From Bacteroidota bacterium (GTDB lineage: Bacteria > Bacteroidota > Bacteroidia > Flavobacteriales_F > PHOS-HE28), in contig JAFDZF010000015.1 of assembly GCA_018267055.1 (NCBI GenBank), forward strand, positions 1 through 62,520: 62,520 nt of DNA. The letters are read 5' to 3'. The translations under genes were made by a program, and so were the position numbers. Under the pieces are notes generated by a model that searched no databases, was not told where the DNA came from, and was given only the letters and a program-made list of their open reading frames with translations. Below, piece by piece: positions 34,291 to 43,453 of this stretch (position 1 is its first letter; every line of letters begins with the position of its first letter).

Positions 34291-36360
34291 ATGCTACGCA
34301 GGAACCTCTCCATTTCCTACGTGCTGCTCCACACGACGCTCCTCCTGGCCCAATCCAACCCCCGGTCCGATGGGAACCCTGCTGCCGCCCGGGCGAACGT
34401 GCCCTTCGACAAGGCCCACTTCGCCGATGCCGAAGGCCTGAAGGCCGCGCAGCTCGCCATCCGGCAGGGCGATGCCGCCTATGCCCAAGGCGGGCGCGAC
34501 CTCGCCACGGCCCTGCTGGCCTATGGGAAGGCGCTGGCCTTCAACCCGGACAATGCCGAGCTGAACACCAAGGTCGGCCTGTGCCACCTGAACGGGGCCG
34601 CCCCGCACAAGGCCTTGCGCTATTTCCAGGAAGCCTTCGCCCTGGACCCCGCCACCCCGCGCATCCACTTCTTCCTCGGCTACAGCTACCAGCTCAATGC
34701 CCGCTGGGACGAGGCCATCGCGGAGTTCCAGGCCCAGCGGGCCATCGTGATGCGCACGCCCGACGCGGACCGCACCTTCAACATGGCCGACAAGCACATC
34801 GCGGAGTGCCGCAACGGCAGGGCCGCCATGGCCAGGCCCGTGGCCGCCACGGTGACAGGCCTCGGTCCCCGGATCAACAGCGAAGGCCCCGACTACGGCG
34901 CGCTGGTGACGGCGGACGGCCGCCGGCTGATGTTCACCAGCCGGCGCAGCGGCTCCACGGGTGGACGCATCAACAAGCGGACGAACGAGCCCTTCGAGGA
35001 CATCTATGTGTGCGAACGCACGGCCGCCGGCTGGAGCGATCCCGTGCCCTTCGCCGCCCCGGTGAACACCGCCGACAACGACGCCTCGGTGGGCCTGTTC
35101 AACGACGGGCGCACATTGGTCATCTACCGCGATGGGAAGGGGAGCGGCGATCTTTTCGAGAGCACGCTGTCCGGCGAGGCCTGGAGCGTGCCGAAGCCCT
35201 TTCCCCCGAGCGTGAACGGCCCGGGGCACGAGAGCAGCGCCTGGTACACCGCCGATCGCCGGTGGCTGTACTTCACCAGCGACCGCGAGGGCGGCCTGGG
35301 CGGCTCGGACATCTACCGCAGCGCCTGGGACGCGTCGGCCTCCACCTGGGGATCGGCCGAGAACCTGGGCCCCATCGTGAACACCATCTACGACGAGGAC
35401 GGTGTGTTCGTCGCCGCCGACGGGCGCACGCTCTATTTCGGCAGCCGCGGCCACAACACCATGGGCGGCTTCGACCTGTTCCGCACCACCTGGGCCAATG
35501 GCACCTGGTCCACCCCGGAGAACCTGGGCTGGCCCGTCAACTCGCCCGGCGACGACCAGTTCCTGGTGCTCACCGCCGATGGGCGCACCGGCTATTTCAG
35601 CAGCACCCGCGCCGAAGGCCTGGGCCAGGACGACCTCTATGCCGTGGAGCTGCCGGCGCCGCCTCCCGTGGTGGACGAGACCGCCCTGCTGGTGAGCGCT
35701 TCGGGCGCCGTGCCCACCGTGGAGCCCGGCGGTCCCCCGAGCACGATGATGCTGAAAGGCTTCGTGAAGGGCCTCCAGCTGATGGACGGCGTGGAGGCCA
35801 GCATCGACCTGCTGGACGTGAAGGATGCCCGCTACGTGGCCACGGGCAGCACCGATGCCCGTACCGGCGCGTACAGCATGGAGGTGCCCGGTGCGGGTGA
35901 GTACGCCCTGCACGTGAGCGCCGACGGCTTCCTGCCGCATTCCGAGGACCTGCGTGCCGTGGGCGATACCGCCGTGGCGGAACGCAACCTCGACATCGTG
36001 ATGAACCCCGTGCGGACCGGGAGCTGCGAGGTGATGCGCAGCGTCTATTTCGAGCCGCACGAATGGAAGCTCCTGCCGGCGTCCGTCGCGGAGCTCGACC
36101 GGTTGCTGGCCACGCTGCGGGCCCATCCCGATATGCGCCTGGAGGTGAGCGGCCATACGGACAACGGGACGGGCGGTCCCATCGACAACCAGACGCTGAG
36201 CGAATACCGCGCGAAGGCCGTGGTGGACTACCTCGTGTCCAAGGGCATCGCGCCGATCCGCCTGGTGGCGAAGGGCTACGGTGATACGCGGCCCCTGGTG
36301 CCCAACGACAGCGACGCGCACTACGCGAAGAACCGCCGCACCGAGATCCGCGTGCTCTGA
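34291..36360 (+). CDS. OmpA-family protein with TPR and PD40 propeller
   Basis: A 689-residue outer-membrane-associated protein. Signal peptide MLRRNLSISYVLLHTTLLLAQ; TPR-like helices (about 50-170; AYGKALAFNPDNAELNTKVG); a PD40/WD40-like propeller (about 200-450) with repeated blades such as RRLMFTSRR, RWLYFTSDREGG and RTLYFGSRG; a carboxypeptidase-regulatory-like Ig domain (about 480-570); and an OmpA_C peptidoglycan-binding domain (about 575-689; SVYFEPHEWKLLP, EVSGHTDNGTG, NRRTEIRVL). This is a typical Bacteroidota arrangement, akin to PorE-like T9SS proteins, and may anchor envelope complexes to the wall. ATG 34291 gives the signal peptide. Confidence 0.9.
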   Translation: MLRRNLSISYVLLHTTLLLAQSNPRSDGNPAAARANVPFDKAHFADAEGLKAAQLAIRQGDAAYAQGGRDLATALLAYGKALAFNPDNAELNTKVGLCHLNGAAPHKALRYFQEAFALDPATPRIHFFLGYSYQLNARWDEAIAEFQAQRAIVMRTPDADRTFNMADKHIAECRNGRAAMARPVAATVTGLGPRINSEGPDYGALVTADGRRLMFTSRRSGSTGGRINKRTNEPFEDIYVCERTAAGWSDPVPFAAPVNTADNDASVGLFNDGRTLVIYRDGKGSGDLFESTLSGEAWSVPKPFPPSVNGPGHESSAWYTADRRWLYFTSDREGGLGGSDIYRSAWDASASTWGSAENLGPIVNTIYDEDGVFVAADGRTLYFGSRGHNTMGGFDLFRTTWANGTWSTPENLGWPVNSPGDDQFLVLTADGRTGYFSSTRAEGLGQDDLYAVELPAPPPVVDETALLVSASGAVPTVEPGGPPSTMMLKGFVKGLQLMDGVEASIDLLDVKDARYVATGSTDARTGAYSMEVPGAGEYALHVSADGFLPHSEDLRAVGDTAVAERNLDIVMNPVRTGSCEVMRSVYFEPHEWKLLPASVAELDRLLATLRAHPDMRLEVSGHTDNGTGGPIDNQTLSEYRAKAVVDYLVSKGIAPIRLVAKGYGDTRPLVPNDSDAHYAKNRRTEIRVL

Positions 36361-36409
36361 CAGGAAGCCCGGTATTTTCGCGGACCGGCCCGCCACGCGG
36401 CCGTGCTCC

Positions 36410-37084
36410 GTGTACACGCCGCCCGCCGACCTCGTTCCCCTGCGCACCGCCGATGGGTCGTTCACCCTGCGCAGCGAAGCGCTCGGCGAACAGTACCACA
36501 GCGTGCACGGTGCGGTGCAGGAGTCGCGGCACGTCTTCCTGGCCATGGGGCTGGACCTGGTGAAGAAGGATCCCGTCGACCTGTTGGAGGTGGGGCTGGG
36601 CACGGGGCTGAACGCCCTCCTCACCTGGATCGCGGCCGAAGGGCGGGGAGGGGCCGTGCGGTACACCGCGCTGGAACCGTATCCGCTTTCCCGCGAAGCG
36701 CTGTCGCGGATGGACCATCCGGCGGCCTGCGGCGATCCCGCGAAAGGCGGGGTCGTGCTGGACATGCTCACCGCCGCCGAGGGCGCGTGGCAACGGATGT
36801 CCCCGCATTTCTCGTTCCGGCGGCGGGCGACGTCGATGCTCGCTTTGGAGGACGTGGCCGCCTACGACCTGGTGTACTTCGACGCCTTCGGCCCCAACAC
36901 GCAGCCCGAGCTGTGGACCGAGGAGGTGTTCCGCCGGCTGCACCGCGCGATGCGACCAGGCGCGCTGCTGGTGACCTACTGCGCCAAGGGCGATGTGCGC
37001 CGGGCGATGCAGGCCGCCGGACTGGCCGTGGAGCGTCTGCCCGGGCCGCCGGGGAAACGGGAGATGCTGCGGGCCCGGAAGTGA
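36410..37084 (+). CDS. mnmD: tRNA U34 methyltransferase MnmD
   Basis: A 224-residue SAM-dependent methyltransferase of the MnmC2/Methyltransf_30 type. It would methylate 5-aminomethyl-(2-thio)uridine at the tRNA wobble base. The SAM motif is LLEVGLGTGLNALLT, with acidic TALEPYPL after it; the hallmark YFDAFGPNTQPELWTEEVF and LVTYCAKGDVRRAMQAAG match stand-alone MnmD. No FAD oxidase (MnmC1) domain is present, as is usual in Bacteroidota. GTG 36410 is the best start (VYTPPADLVPLRTADGS); upstream in-frame sequence overlaps the OmpA gene. A TATTTTCG promoter-like box lies at 36373-36380. Confidence 0.88.
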   Translation: MYTPPADLVPLRTADGSFTLRSEALGEQYHSVHGAVQESRHVFLAMGLDLVKKDPVDLLEVGLGTGLNALLTWIAAEGRGGAVRYTALEPYPLSREALSRMDHPAACGDPAKGGVVLDMLTAAEGAWQRMSPHFSFRRRATSMLALEDVAAYDLVYFDAFGPNTQPELWTEEVFRRLHRAMRPGALLVTYCAKGDVRRAMQAAGLAVERLPGPPGKREMLRARK

Positions 37085-37101
37085 TGTCCTTCACAAGGCG
37101 A

Positions 37102-39087
37102 TCACAGCGCCTTCACCAGGAGGTCGGTGGTCAGGGATGCATTGATGCGGTCAAGCAAGCCGGCAAGTTCCTTCGCTTCCGCAGGCGTAAGCTTGTCCTT
37201 TTTCGTATTCAAGGAGGAGGTTACCACAACGGTGCGCTCATCCAGCTGTTTGACCGAAAGGATATGCACTCCCCAGGCGCTCTCCTCCCGTTTTCCGAAT
37301 TCAAGCTCGTCCATGATGGATACGGGGGTGTCGAAATGCAGGAACAGGCGGACCTCATCGATGTATTGGAAGGGTACGTGATAGTCTGTGGATCGGTTCG
37401 CTGAAGGTTTGTCCGGAAGCTCGTGATGAAGGAGGCCCGCAAGATCCACGCTTATCACTCCCTCCTCCACGGTTTGGACGGGTGATGGCGATGTGGATAG
37501 GTACCGCATGGTGAACGAATAGGGGGCGGTATGTTCCTGTTTCTCCATGCTCACCGAGTCGAACCGTTGATCCAGGTCCTCATGGTCCAGCAGTTCGGCG
37601 GCGTTCCCCGAACGAAGGGCGGTGAGCATGGGGCTACGGTAACGACCTGACCATGCGCCACACCATGTTTCGCGATGGCGGGCATGCAGTGGACCACCAG
37701 TAAGGGTGATGTCCATGTCGATGTGCTGGGAATGCTTGTTGTCGTTCATGGATGACACAGGTACCGGCGACCACAAGGATTCGGTCTCGAGCGCACCCGT
37801 GGACTTCCTGCGTTGCATCAGCACGCGCGTGCCCTCCAGGTACCATGGCAGCTCGTCGATCTCGAAGTTGCGTTGGGGCGAGGCGGGGATGTAATAATGG
37901 AGGTGTTCTTGGTCGTCGTTGTAGGCGAAGAAGGTGGTCGTGGTGGTATGGGGGGCCACGAAGGAGGTTTCTATGGGGCCGTCCAGGCGATTGCGGCCGA
38001 AACAGAACCAGTATTGCACCTTGGTCTCATCGAACACCTGCTGCACGAGGCGCTCAAGGCTCCATTCGTCCAGGCGTTTCTGCTGGAGATGAACCGAGAG
38101 CGGTTGGTCGGCCTCCTCGGTGGGCATGACCACCACTGCGAAGCTCTCATGCAGTTCCTTCAGCGCGTGTTCAAGGACCTGAACATTGCTTTCCCCGGCA
38201 TGTACGCTGCGGATGCCGTCCACCCATTTCCGTACGGCGGGCTCGGTACCATTGGTGATACCGAACGAACGGATGTAGGTATCGTAGTACGTATCGATGC
38301 TGGCAGGCACGACGGGGTACCTACGCCCACCGAAGTCGAGCTCGCGCACCACGAAGGAGACATAAGGGAGGGCGGTACTGCGCAAGGCGTTCGATTCATC
38401 ACCTAGTGAGCCCAGGTCCTTCATCTCCCATCGGTAGGTGAAATCCTCCATGCTCTCCGTCACCTTCGGCTCGTGCACACCGTTCAGCGAACGTAGCTCG
38501 GTGCGTATGCCCTTGTCGAGCGAGAGGACGAGCACCGAGTGGCGGACGGGCAGGTAGCTCTGCATATAGACGTCGCGCCCCGTTTGTAGCCCGCTTTTCT
38601 GCAGGGAGTACACCGTCTCTATCTCATCGCCCACTTCGACGCCCGGGATGCTGAACCGCAACTGCTGGTAGCGGTCATAATTGCCTTCGGCGTCCTGAAG
38701 GTCCAGTTCCTTGATGTCCGAAGCCTTCAGGTCTACGACGCTCCCATCCTTCCTGATGGTGCGCGCATCCAGCACCGTGAGCTTGGCGGCGTAAGGTCTG
38801 TTCACTACGATGTTGGTGTACTCGTTGATCCCCGCCTTGGTGAGGATCTTGATCCGGCGCATCACGGTCTCGGTATTGCCCAGCTCCCCGTGGTATAGGT
38901 CCATCACGTTGTTCGCGATGGTGCGATACTGATATAGCATGACCGCGTCCTGTGAAGGGTATTCCCCGGGCTGTATCTCCACGGGTGGCGCTGGTTTCCT
39001 CCAGTCGAAATCCTTGCGCTTCTGCGCCAGTAAGGGAAGCGCGATACAAAGAAGTGTGCACGGGAGCACGATCCTAATCGGTGCCAT
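37102..39087 (-). CDS. DUF3857 protein with degenerate transglutaminase-like region
   Basis: A 661-residue exported protein; signal peptide MAPIRIVLPCTLLCIALPLLAQ. The DUF3857 domain (about 60-240) is clear (RIKILTKAGINEYTNI, FSIPGVEVGDEIETVYSL). The following region corresponds to the transglutaminase core of the neighbour but has no GDCKD motif, so it is probably non-enzymatic. A C-terminal DUF2569-free beta-rich segment is unassigned. ATG 39087 overlaps the upstream paralogue by 14 bp, implying translational coupling. Base composition is visibly less GC-rich than flanking genes. Confidence 0.8.
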   Translation of the reverse strand: MAPIRIVLPCTLLCIALPLLAQKRKDFDWRKPAPPVEIQPGEYPSQDAVMLYQYRTIANNVMDLYHGELGNTETVMRRIKILTKAGINEYTNIVVNRPYAAKLTVLDARTIRKDGSVVDLKASDIKELDLQDAEGNYDRYQQLRFSIPGVEVGDEIETVYSLQKSGLQTGRDVYMQSYLPVRHSVLVLSLDKGIRTELRSLNGVHEPKVTESMEDFTYRWEMKDLGSLGDESNALRSTALPYVSFVVRELDFGGRRYPVVPASIDTYYDTYIRSFGITNGTEPAVRKWVDGIRSVHAGESNVQVLEHALKELHESFAVVVMPTEEADQPLSVHLQQKRLDEWSLERLVQQVFDETKVQYWFCFGRNRLDGPIETSFVAPHTTTTTFFAYNDDQEHLHYYIPASPQRNFEIDELPWYLEGTRVLMQRRKSTGALETESLWSPVPVSSMNDNKHSQHIDMDITLTGGPLHARHRETWCGAWSGRYRSPMLTALRSGNAAELLDHEDLDQRFDSVSMEKQEHTAPYSFTMRYLSTSPSPVQTVEEGVISVDLAGLLHHELPDKPSANRSTDYHVPFQYIDEVRLFLHFDTPVSIMDELEFGKREESAWGVHILSVKQLDERTVVVTSSLNTKKDKLTPAEAKELAGLLDRINASLTTDLLVKAL

Positions 39088-40897
39088 GGACGATCGTTCT
39101 TTTGAGCGCGTTCTCGATGGCCGCCTGTACGCGATCATAGGCAGGTGCCAGCTCCGCCGATATCCGTACATAGGGACAACGGTAGCGGTAAGTGATGGTG
39201 GCCCCATCGGCGCCTTCCTGCACGACGGACAAGTCGAAGCTGATGCCGGCTTCTTCGACGTGGGCAGGCTCGAACGGGCTCAGGGATATGGGCTTCGGGA
39301 ACCGCACATGGGCCGCGAATTCTCGCAGCATGGCCTCGCCGGTGACGAGGTCGGTGCCCGGGACCATTCGGCGCGGCAGGTCATGGGGATATGGAACGAA
39401 CTGGAGCGAGGTATACCATTTGCCTACGGCCTTGCGCAGCGCATTATGGACAGATGCGTTCCCGTGAGCGCCGAACTGTTCCTTCGGCCCGTTGAGCAGG
39501 ATACTGTCCAGTTGGAGGCCCTGTGCGGATGCCGCCAATGAACGGCCGACCCACGATGTGATGTCCGTGTTCGTGCGGCTTTCACGTCCGTCAGCCAGGG
39601 CCCACGCGGAAGCACCCCTGCAATCCAAAAGGAAGCGGCCTTGCAAGGCGGTCCCCGAGGCACGGAAGGTCATGTCGATGCGACGCAGGTTGCTGTCCGC
39701 AGGTACTATGGGCATCTGTTCGTAGTAGCCGCCTTGTTCGTCCAGCACCAGCAATGTCCGACCCTGGATCTGCCGGCTCGGTAGGCCGAAGGTGCACTGC
39801 GATTCCGTGGCGTCCAATGGTATCCACCGGTCACCTGCATGCACCAAGCACACCACGTGGTCCGCACTGCTGAGGCAGGGGAAGTCCAGCTCGAACGGAT
39901 GTGACACCGTGGCGCTCAATGCGAGTCTCGCATTCAGCCCCACCCAGCCCAATGAGCGGCAGAGGAGGTTCGCCATGTCCTTGCAATCCCCTTTCCGGTT
40001 GTTCCACACGATGCTCGGGTCGCGCGGCCTGAATGCGTTCAGGTGGTCCTCCACGTCGATGTAGCTCACGTGTTCGCGTACTTCAGCGAAGAGCAGCCGC
40101 GCTTTTTCTTCCGCGGTGCCTGCATGGGCCGTCACTCGCTCCGCCCATTGGCGGGTGGTCTCGTCCATGCCGGAGGAGGAGGCCATGAGGGCTTGGTTCC
40201 ATGCGCAGAAATACCGCAAGGGATCGTCCTTGAGCGGACCATGTGCGATCAGGACGCGTACTGCGCACGCATCGATCAGGTCCACACAATGGTGCTCCAG
40301 TGCCTCTTTTCTCTGCTGTACCGCGCCTGTCCGTGTGAAGGTGTGCACTGTGCGGCCTTTGGTGGTGGTACTGTCCACCGCGTGCCGATAGCTGTCCGGC
40401 GCGTTTTCAGGGTCGCGATGGTACAGGAGGAAGCCCGAGGGGAGCCGCACCTCATACTGCAGTGTGTCCGGGTCACGCCAGCGACGCAGGTCGAGGTCCG
40501 AGACAAGCATCAGTTCTTTGATGGTGACGCTGTAATGCAGTTCGAATCGGGTGGGACCAGCCAGGTCGATGAAGTACCCTTTCCGGCCGGAATAGAACGT
40601 GTTGTCCACAAGAGAGCGATCACGGGCGTCGGTCAGTTTCAATTTCACATGCCGGCCGCGTTCATCGGTATACCATCCGTTGAAGTCGGAGACCACTTGG
40701 AGGTCGTCATGCGGGATCACCCATTGGTCATTCCCGGTAAGCAATAAGCCTGTGACCTCCGTATGGACCGTGGCCCCGGACCCATTGGGAGATATATCGA
40801 CCCGTTCCACCCAGCGGGTCACATGGAACTCGCTCGCATTCGCAACGAACGATGCCAGCATCAACAAGGCCCCGATGGTGCGGTAGTGGGACCACAT
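39074..40897 (-). CDS. DUF3857/transglutaminase-core exported protein
   Basis: A 607-residue exported protein; signal peptide from MWSHYRTIGALLMLASFVANA. An N-terminal DUF3857 domain is followed by a transglutaminase core with Cys in NNRKGDCKDMANLL, His in SADHVVCLVHAG and Asp in RWIPLDAT, the papain-like triad. Such proteins are common Bacteroidota envelope proteins; some relatives sit in polysaccharide loci, but the substrate is unknown. ATG 40897 was chosen for the signal peptide. It and the downstream paralogue form a two-gene unit of lower GC, possibly acquired or under different codon selection. Confidence 0.85.
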   Translation of the reverse strand: MWSHYRTIGALLMLASFVANASEFHVTRWVERVDISPNGSGATVHTEVTGLLLTGNDQWVIPHDDLQVVSDFNGWYTDERGRHVKLKLTDARDRSLVDNTFYSGRKGYFIDLAGPTRFELHYSVTIKELMLVSDLDLRRWRDPDTLQYEVRLPSGFLLYHRDPENAPDSYRHAVDSTTTKGRTVHTFTRTGAVQQRKEALEHHCVDLIDACAVRVLIAHGPLKDDPLRYFCAWNQALMASSSGMDETTRQWAERVTAHAGTAEEKARLLFAEVREHVSYIDVEDHLNAFRPRDPSIVWNNRKGDCKDMANLLCRSLGWVGLNARLALSATVSHPFELDFPCLSSADHVVCLVHAGDRWIPLDATESQCTFGLPSRQIQGRTLLVLDEQGGYYEQMPIVPADSNLRRIDMTFRASGTALQGRFLLDCRGASAWALADGRESRTNTDITSWVGRSLAASAQGLQLDSILLNGPKEQFGAHGNASVHNALRKAVGKWYTSLQFVPYPHDLPRRMVPGTDLVTGEAMLREFAAHVRFPKPISLSPFEPAHVEEAGISFDLSVVQEGADGATITYRYRCPYVRISAELAPAYDRVQAAIENALKRTIVHGTD

Positions 40898-40967
40898 TTG
40901 GAGGGTGAGGATGTGGTGGATAATATGGCCTAATAAACGGATCTTCCTTCGGAACGACAATCTTGCC

Positions 40968-41417
40968 ATGACCATCGAGCGCTTCAACATCCGCGTGTAC
41001 GGGCTGCTGCTCCACGAAGGCGGCGTGCTGGTGGCCGATGAGCTGGTGAAGGGCCATCGCATCACCAAGTTCCCCGGGGGCGGACTGGAGCTCGGTGAAG
41101 GCGCCCTGGACTGCCTGGTGCGCGAGGTCCGCGAGGAGCTTGGCGTGGAGGCGCTCGACGTGCGGCACTTCTACACCACGGATTTCTATCAGCCCAGCGC
41201 CTACCGCGAAGGGGACCAGATCATCAGCCTCTACTACACGTTCCGTGTGGCCGACCCGGGGGGCTTGCGCACCAGCACGGTGCCGTTCGACTTCGCGCGA
41301 TCGGCGGACCCGAACGAGTCGTTCCGCTGGCTGCGGCTGGCCGGCGCGCGGGAGGAGGACGTCACCCTGCCGATCGACCGGGTGGTCCTGCGGATGCTGC
41401 TGGGGGCGCGGGCCTAG
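40968..41417 (+). CDS. Nudix hydrolase
   Basis: A 149-residue cytoplasmic hydrolase of nucleoside-diphosphate-linked compounds. A complete Nudix box is present (GGGLELGEGALDCLVREVREELGV, in pieces G-x5-E-x7-REVREELGV). The surrounding alpha-beta-alpha pattern and length are normal. ATG 40968 fits; an upstream ATG at 40905 adds an AT-rich non-conserved leader. The gene is divergent from the DUF3857 pair and its stop overlaps the end of the next, convergent gene by 4 bp. Substrate cannot be told from the sequence. Confidence 0.9.
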   Translation: MTIERFNIRVYGLLLHEGGVLVADELVKGHRITKFPGGGLELGEGALDCLVREVREELGVEALDVRHFYTTDFYQPSAYREGDQIISLYYTFRVADPGGLRTSTVPFDFARSADPNESFRWLRLAGAREEDVTLPIDRVVLRMLLGARA

Positions 41418-41989
41418 GCGTTGAGCCGCCGCTGCACCTGGGCGTCCACCCGCTCGAACAGGTCCTCCGGCTCGAAGGTGCGCCAGTCCATCTGGTCCAG
41501 CTTGCCGCCCATCAGGAAGTACTGGTCGATGTTGGCCGTGCGCAGGTCGTCGCGCACGTGCTCCCGGAAGTTGAGCAGGGCGATCCAGCCGTCGGCATCG
41601 GCCGTTTCCTCGAACCACTCCGCGTAGTAGTCCTCCTCACCGGCATGGAAGTTCAGCACGTTCTCGCCGATGAGGATGAACTTGGTGATGCCCTGGGCCA
41701 TCATCGGTTCGATCACGTCGCGCTTCAGGTACATCACGTCGTTGTGCAGCAGGTCGTTCCATTCGCCGATCAGCTCGATGATGGCGTAGCCGTCGTCGTA
41801 CTGGACGAAGAGCACCTTCAGGTACAGGGTGCTGCTGCCGAAATCGTCCCACTGCGGGTGGATCACGTGGTCGTACACCGCGTGGGTGAACTCGAACTCG
41901 CTGTGCTCGGTGCCGTGGAAGGGTGAGCGCTCGTCCTCCTCCGCGGTGTAGCGGTGGCGCCAGTTGTAGAAGGGCTCGAGCGTATGCAC
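41414..41989 (-). CDS. conserved hypothetical cytoplasmic protein (191 aa)
   Basis: A soluble acidic protein with no signal peptide or membrane helix. Repeating patterns such as YLKVLFVQYDDGYAIIELIGEW and GITKFILIGENVLNFHAG suggest a Rossmann-like or STAS-like alpha/beta fold; I recall similar uncharacterised proteins across Bacteroidota. Start is GTG 41989 (VHTLEPFYNWRH), placed only 4 bp after a perfect TAGCTTTG box. The 3' end overlaps the Nudix gene end. Confidence 0.7.
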   Translation of the reverse strand: MHTLEPFYNWRHRYTAEEDERSPFHGTEHSEFEFTHAVYDHVIHPQWDDFGSSTLYLKVLFVQYDDGYAIIELIGEWNDLLHNDVMYLKRDVIEPMMAQGITKFILIGENVLNFHAGEEDYYAEWFEETADADGWIALLNFREHVRDDLRTANIDQYFLMGGKLDQMDWRTFEPEDLFERVDAQVQRRLNA

Positions 41990-41993
41990 GGGG

Positions 41994-42001
41994 CAAAGCT
42001 A
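41994..42001 (-). promoter_or_regulatory. -7 box TAGCTTTG 4 bp from a GTG start
   Basis: Perfect TAnnTTTG on the minus strand; only four bases separate it from GTG 41989. This implies a leaderless transcript if both the promoter and that start are used. Confidence 0.6.
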
Positions 42002-42051
42002 CCCTCTGGGGCGGCCTTCGGCCGCGCAACCTGAGCTTCGGGCAGCGGGTG

Positions 42052-42858
42052 CTATGGCTTCCCCGCGTCCACCGCCTTGCGCACGCTGCCGTGCTTCTTC
42101 AGCAAGGCGTTCGCGGTGTCGTAGTCCACCTGAAGCCCTTCCATCACCATGCGGGTGCCGCGGTCCACGAGCTTGTTGTTGCTCAGCTGCATGTCCACCA
42201 TGCGGTTGCCTTTCACCCGGCCCAGCTTGATCATCACGCTCGTGCTGATCATGTTCAGCACCAGCTTCTGGGCCGTACCGCTCTTCATCCGCGTGCTGCC
42301 GGTGACGAACTCCGGGCCCACCACCACCACGATGGGGTGATCGGCCACGGCGGTCACCGGGCTGCCGGGGTTGCAGGTGATGGCCGCCGTGAGGATGCCG
42401 TTCGCGCGGCAGGTCTCCAGGGCGCCCACCACGTAGGGCGTGCCCCCGCTCGCCGCGATGCCCACCACCGTGTCATCGGCGCCGATGGCGTGCTCCTGCA
42501 GGTCCTTCCAGCCTTGGGCGCGGTCGTCCTCCGCGAACTCCACCGCGCGGCGGATGGCGGTGTCGCCGCCGGCGATCAGGCCGATCACCAGCCCGTGCGG
42601 CACGCCGAAGGTGGGCGGGCATTCGCTCGCGTCCACGATGCCCAGCCGCCCGCTGGTGCCCGCGCCGAGGTAGAACAGCCGGCCGCCGCGGCGCATCCGT
42701 TCCGCCAGCGCGTCCACGAAGGCCTCGATGGCCGGTATCGCCTCGCCCACGGCCCCCGGCACCGTGCGGTCCTCCGCGTTGATGCCGTCCAGCAGCGCGC
42801 GCGCGGACATGCGTTCGAGGTGGTCGTAGTGCGAAGGGCTCTCGGTGATGCGTGCCAT
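42052..42858 (-). CDS. murQ: N-acetylmuramic acid 6-phosphate etherase
   Basis: Cleaves the lactyl ether of MurNAc-6-phosphate to GlcNAc-6-phosphate and D-lactate during cell-wall recycling. The 268-residue SIS-domain protein has the family signatures TESPSHYDHLERMS, YLGAGTSGRLGIVDASECPPTFG and GPEFVTGSTRMKSGTAQKLVLNM. It lacks the C-terminal UBA-like extension of about 30 residues found in proteobacterial MurQ, as is normal for Bacteroidota. No linked AnmK or MurK kinase is seen here. The D-lactate product could in principle feed the GlcD-type oxidase at 23929; that link is speculation. Confidence 0.95.
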   Translation of the reverse strand: MARITESPSHYDHLERMSARALLDGINAEDRTVPGAVGEAIPAIEAFVDALAERMRRGGRLFYLGAGTSGRLGIVDASECPPTFGVPHGLVIGLIAGGDTAIRRAVEFAEDDRAQGWKDLQEHAIGADDTVVGIAASGGTPYVVGALETCRANGILTAAITCNPGSPVTAVADHPIVVVVGPEFVTGSTRMKSGTAQKLVLNMISTSVMIKLGRVKGNRMVDMQLSNNKLVDRGTRMVMEGLQVDYDTANALLKKHGSVRKAVDAGKP

Positions 42859-42999
42859 GCCGCGAAGATCGCGCCGGGCCGCTTCCCATGGTCATCGCCG
42901 GGATCCTCCGGAGAGGATGGCGCGATCCGGGCCTCTGATGCGCGTTCCGGCCCTTGCAATGGGAGCCGTTCGCTAGTATTGGGACATACGTCCATATCC

Positions 43000-43395
43000 A
43001 TGTCCGCCATCTCCCGCTGGATCTGCGCCCTTTTCCTCAGTGCTTCGGCATTGCTGGTGTTCGGCCAGCCATTGCCCACCCAGGAAACGTTACTGGTGAA
43101 GAAGTGGGAACTGGCCTATTACGAGGAAGGCGGGGAGCGCATACCGCCTGCACCGGACCAGCGCAACGACATGATGGAATTCCATGCGGACCACACCGTG
43201 GTCTCAGTGGAGTCCGGTGGCATGCAGAACGGCACATGGGTGTATCATGAGGACAAGAAGCAGCTGGTCGTGGTGGACAAGGCCACGAAGGAGCGGATGG
43301 AGCTGCGGGTCGTGACGTTGGAGGGGAAGAACTGCGTGCTGGAGTTCAAGGACGTGGATGGCGTGGTGTTGCGTGTACATATGGTGCCGCTGTAA
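43000..43395 (+). CDS. small exported lipocalin-like protein
   Basis: A 131-residue exported protein; signal peptide MSAISRWICALFLSASALLVFGQ. The mature domain has about seven strands with KKWELAYYEEGGERIPP, MEFHADHTVV and GTWVYHEDKKQLVVVD, a pattern typical of Bacteroidota lipocalin-like (DUF4923/5004-type) proteins with the W-x-L and D/N-G-T-W turns. Exact family not established. ATG 43000 gives the signal peptide. The gene is flanked by MurQ (divergent) and a glycosyltransferase (same strand). Confidence 0.7.
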   Translation: MSAISRWICALFLSASALLVFGQPLPTQETLLVKKWELAYYEEGGERIPPAPDQRNDMMEFHADHTVVSVESGGMQNGTWVYHEDKKQLVVVDKATKERMELRVVTLEGKNCVLEFKDVDGVVLRVHMVPL

Positions 43396-43420
43396 GCAGG
43401 CATCGGGCATCCGCTTCCTC

Positions 43421-43428
43421 TACTTTTG
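43421..43428 (+). promoter_or_regulatory. -7 promoter box TACTTTTG for the second GT-C gene
   Basis: Perfect TAnnTTTG 25 bp before GTG 43454. Its position argues against the ATG-like start at 43358 being used, because that start would lie upstream of the promoter. Confidence 0.6.
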
Positions 43429-43453
43429 GTCGCACCGGCCGTCCGGACCTTCC

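Noticed and set aside
34294-36771. 825-codon minus-strand frame across the OmpA and mnmD genes
   Set aside because: Antisense shadow of two genes with clear domains.
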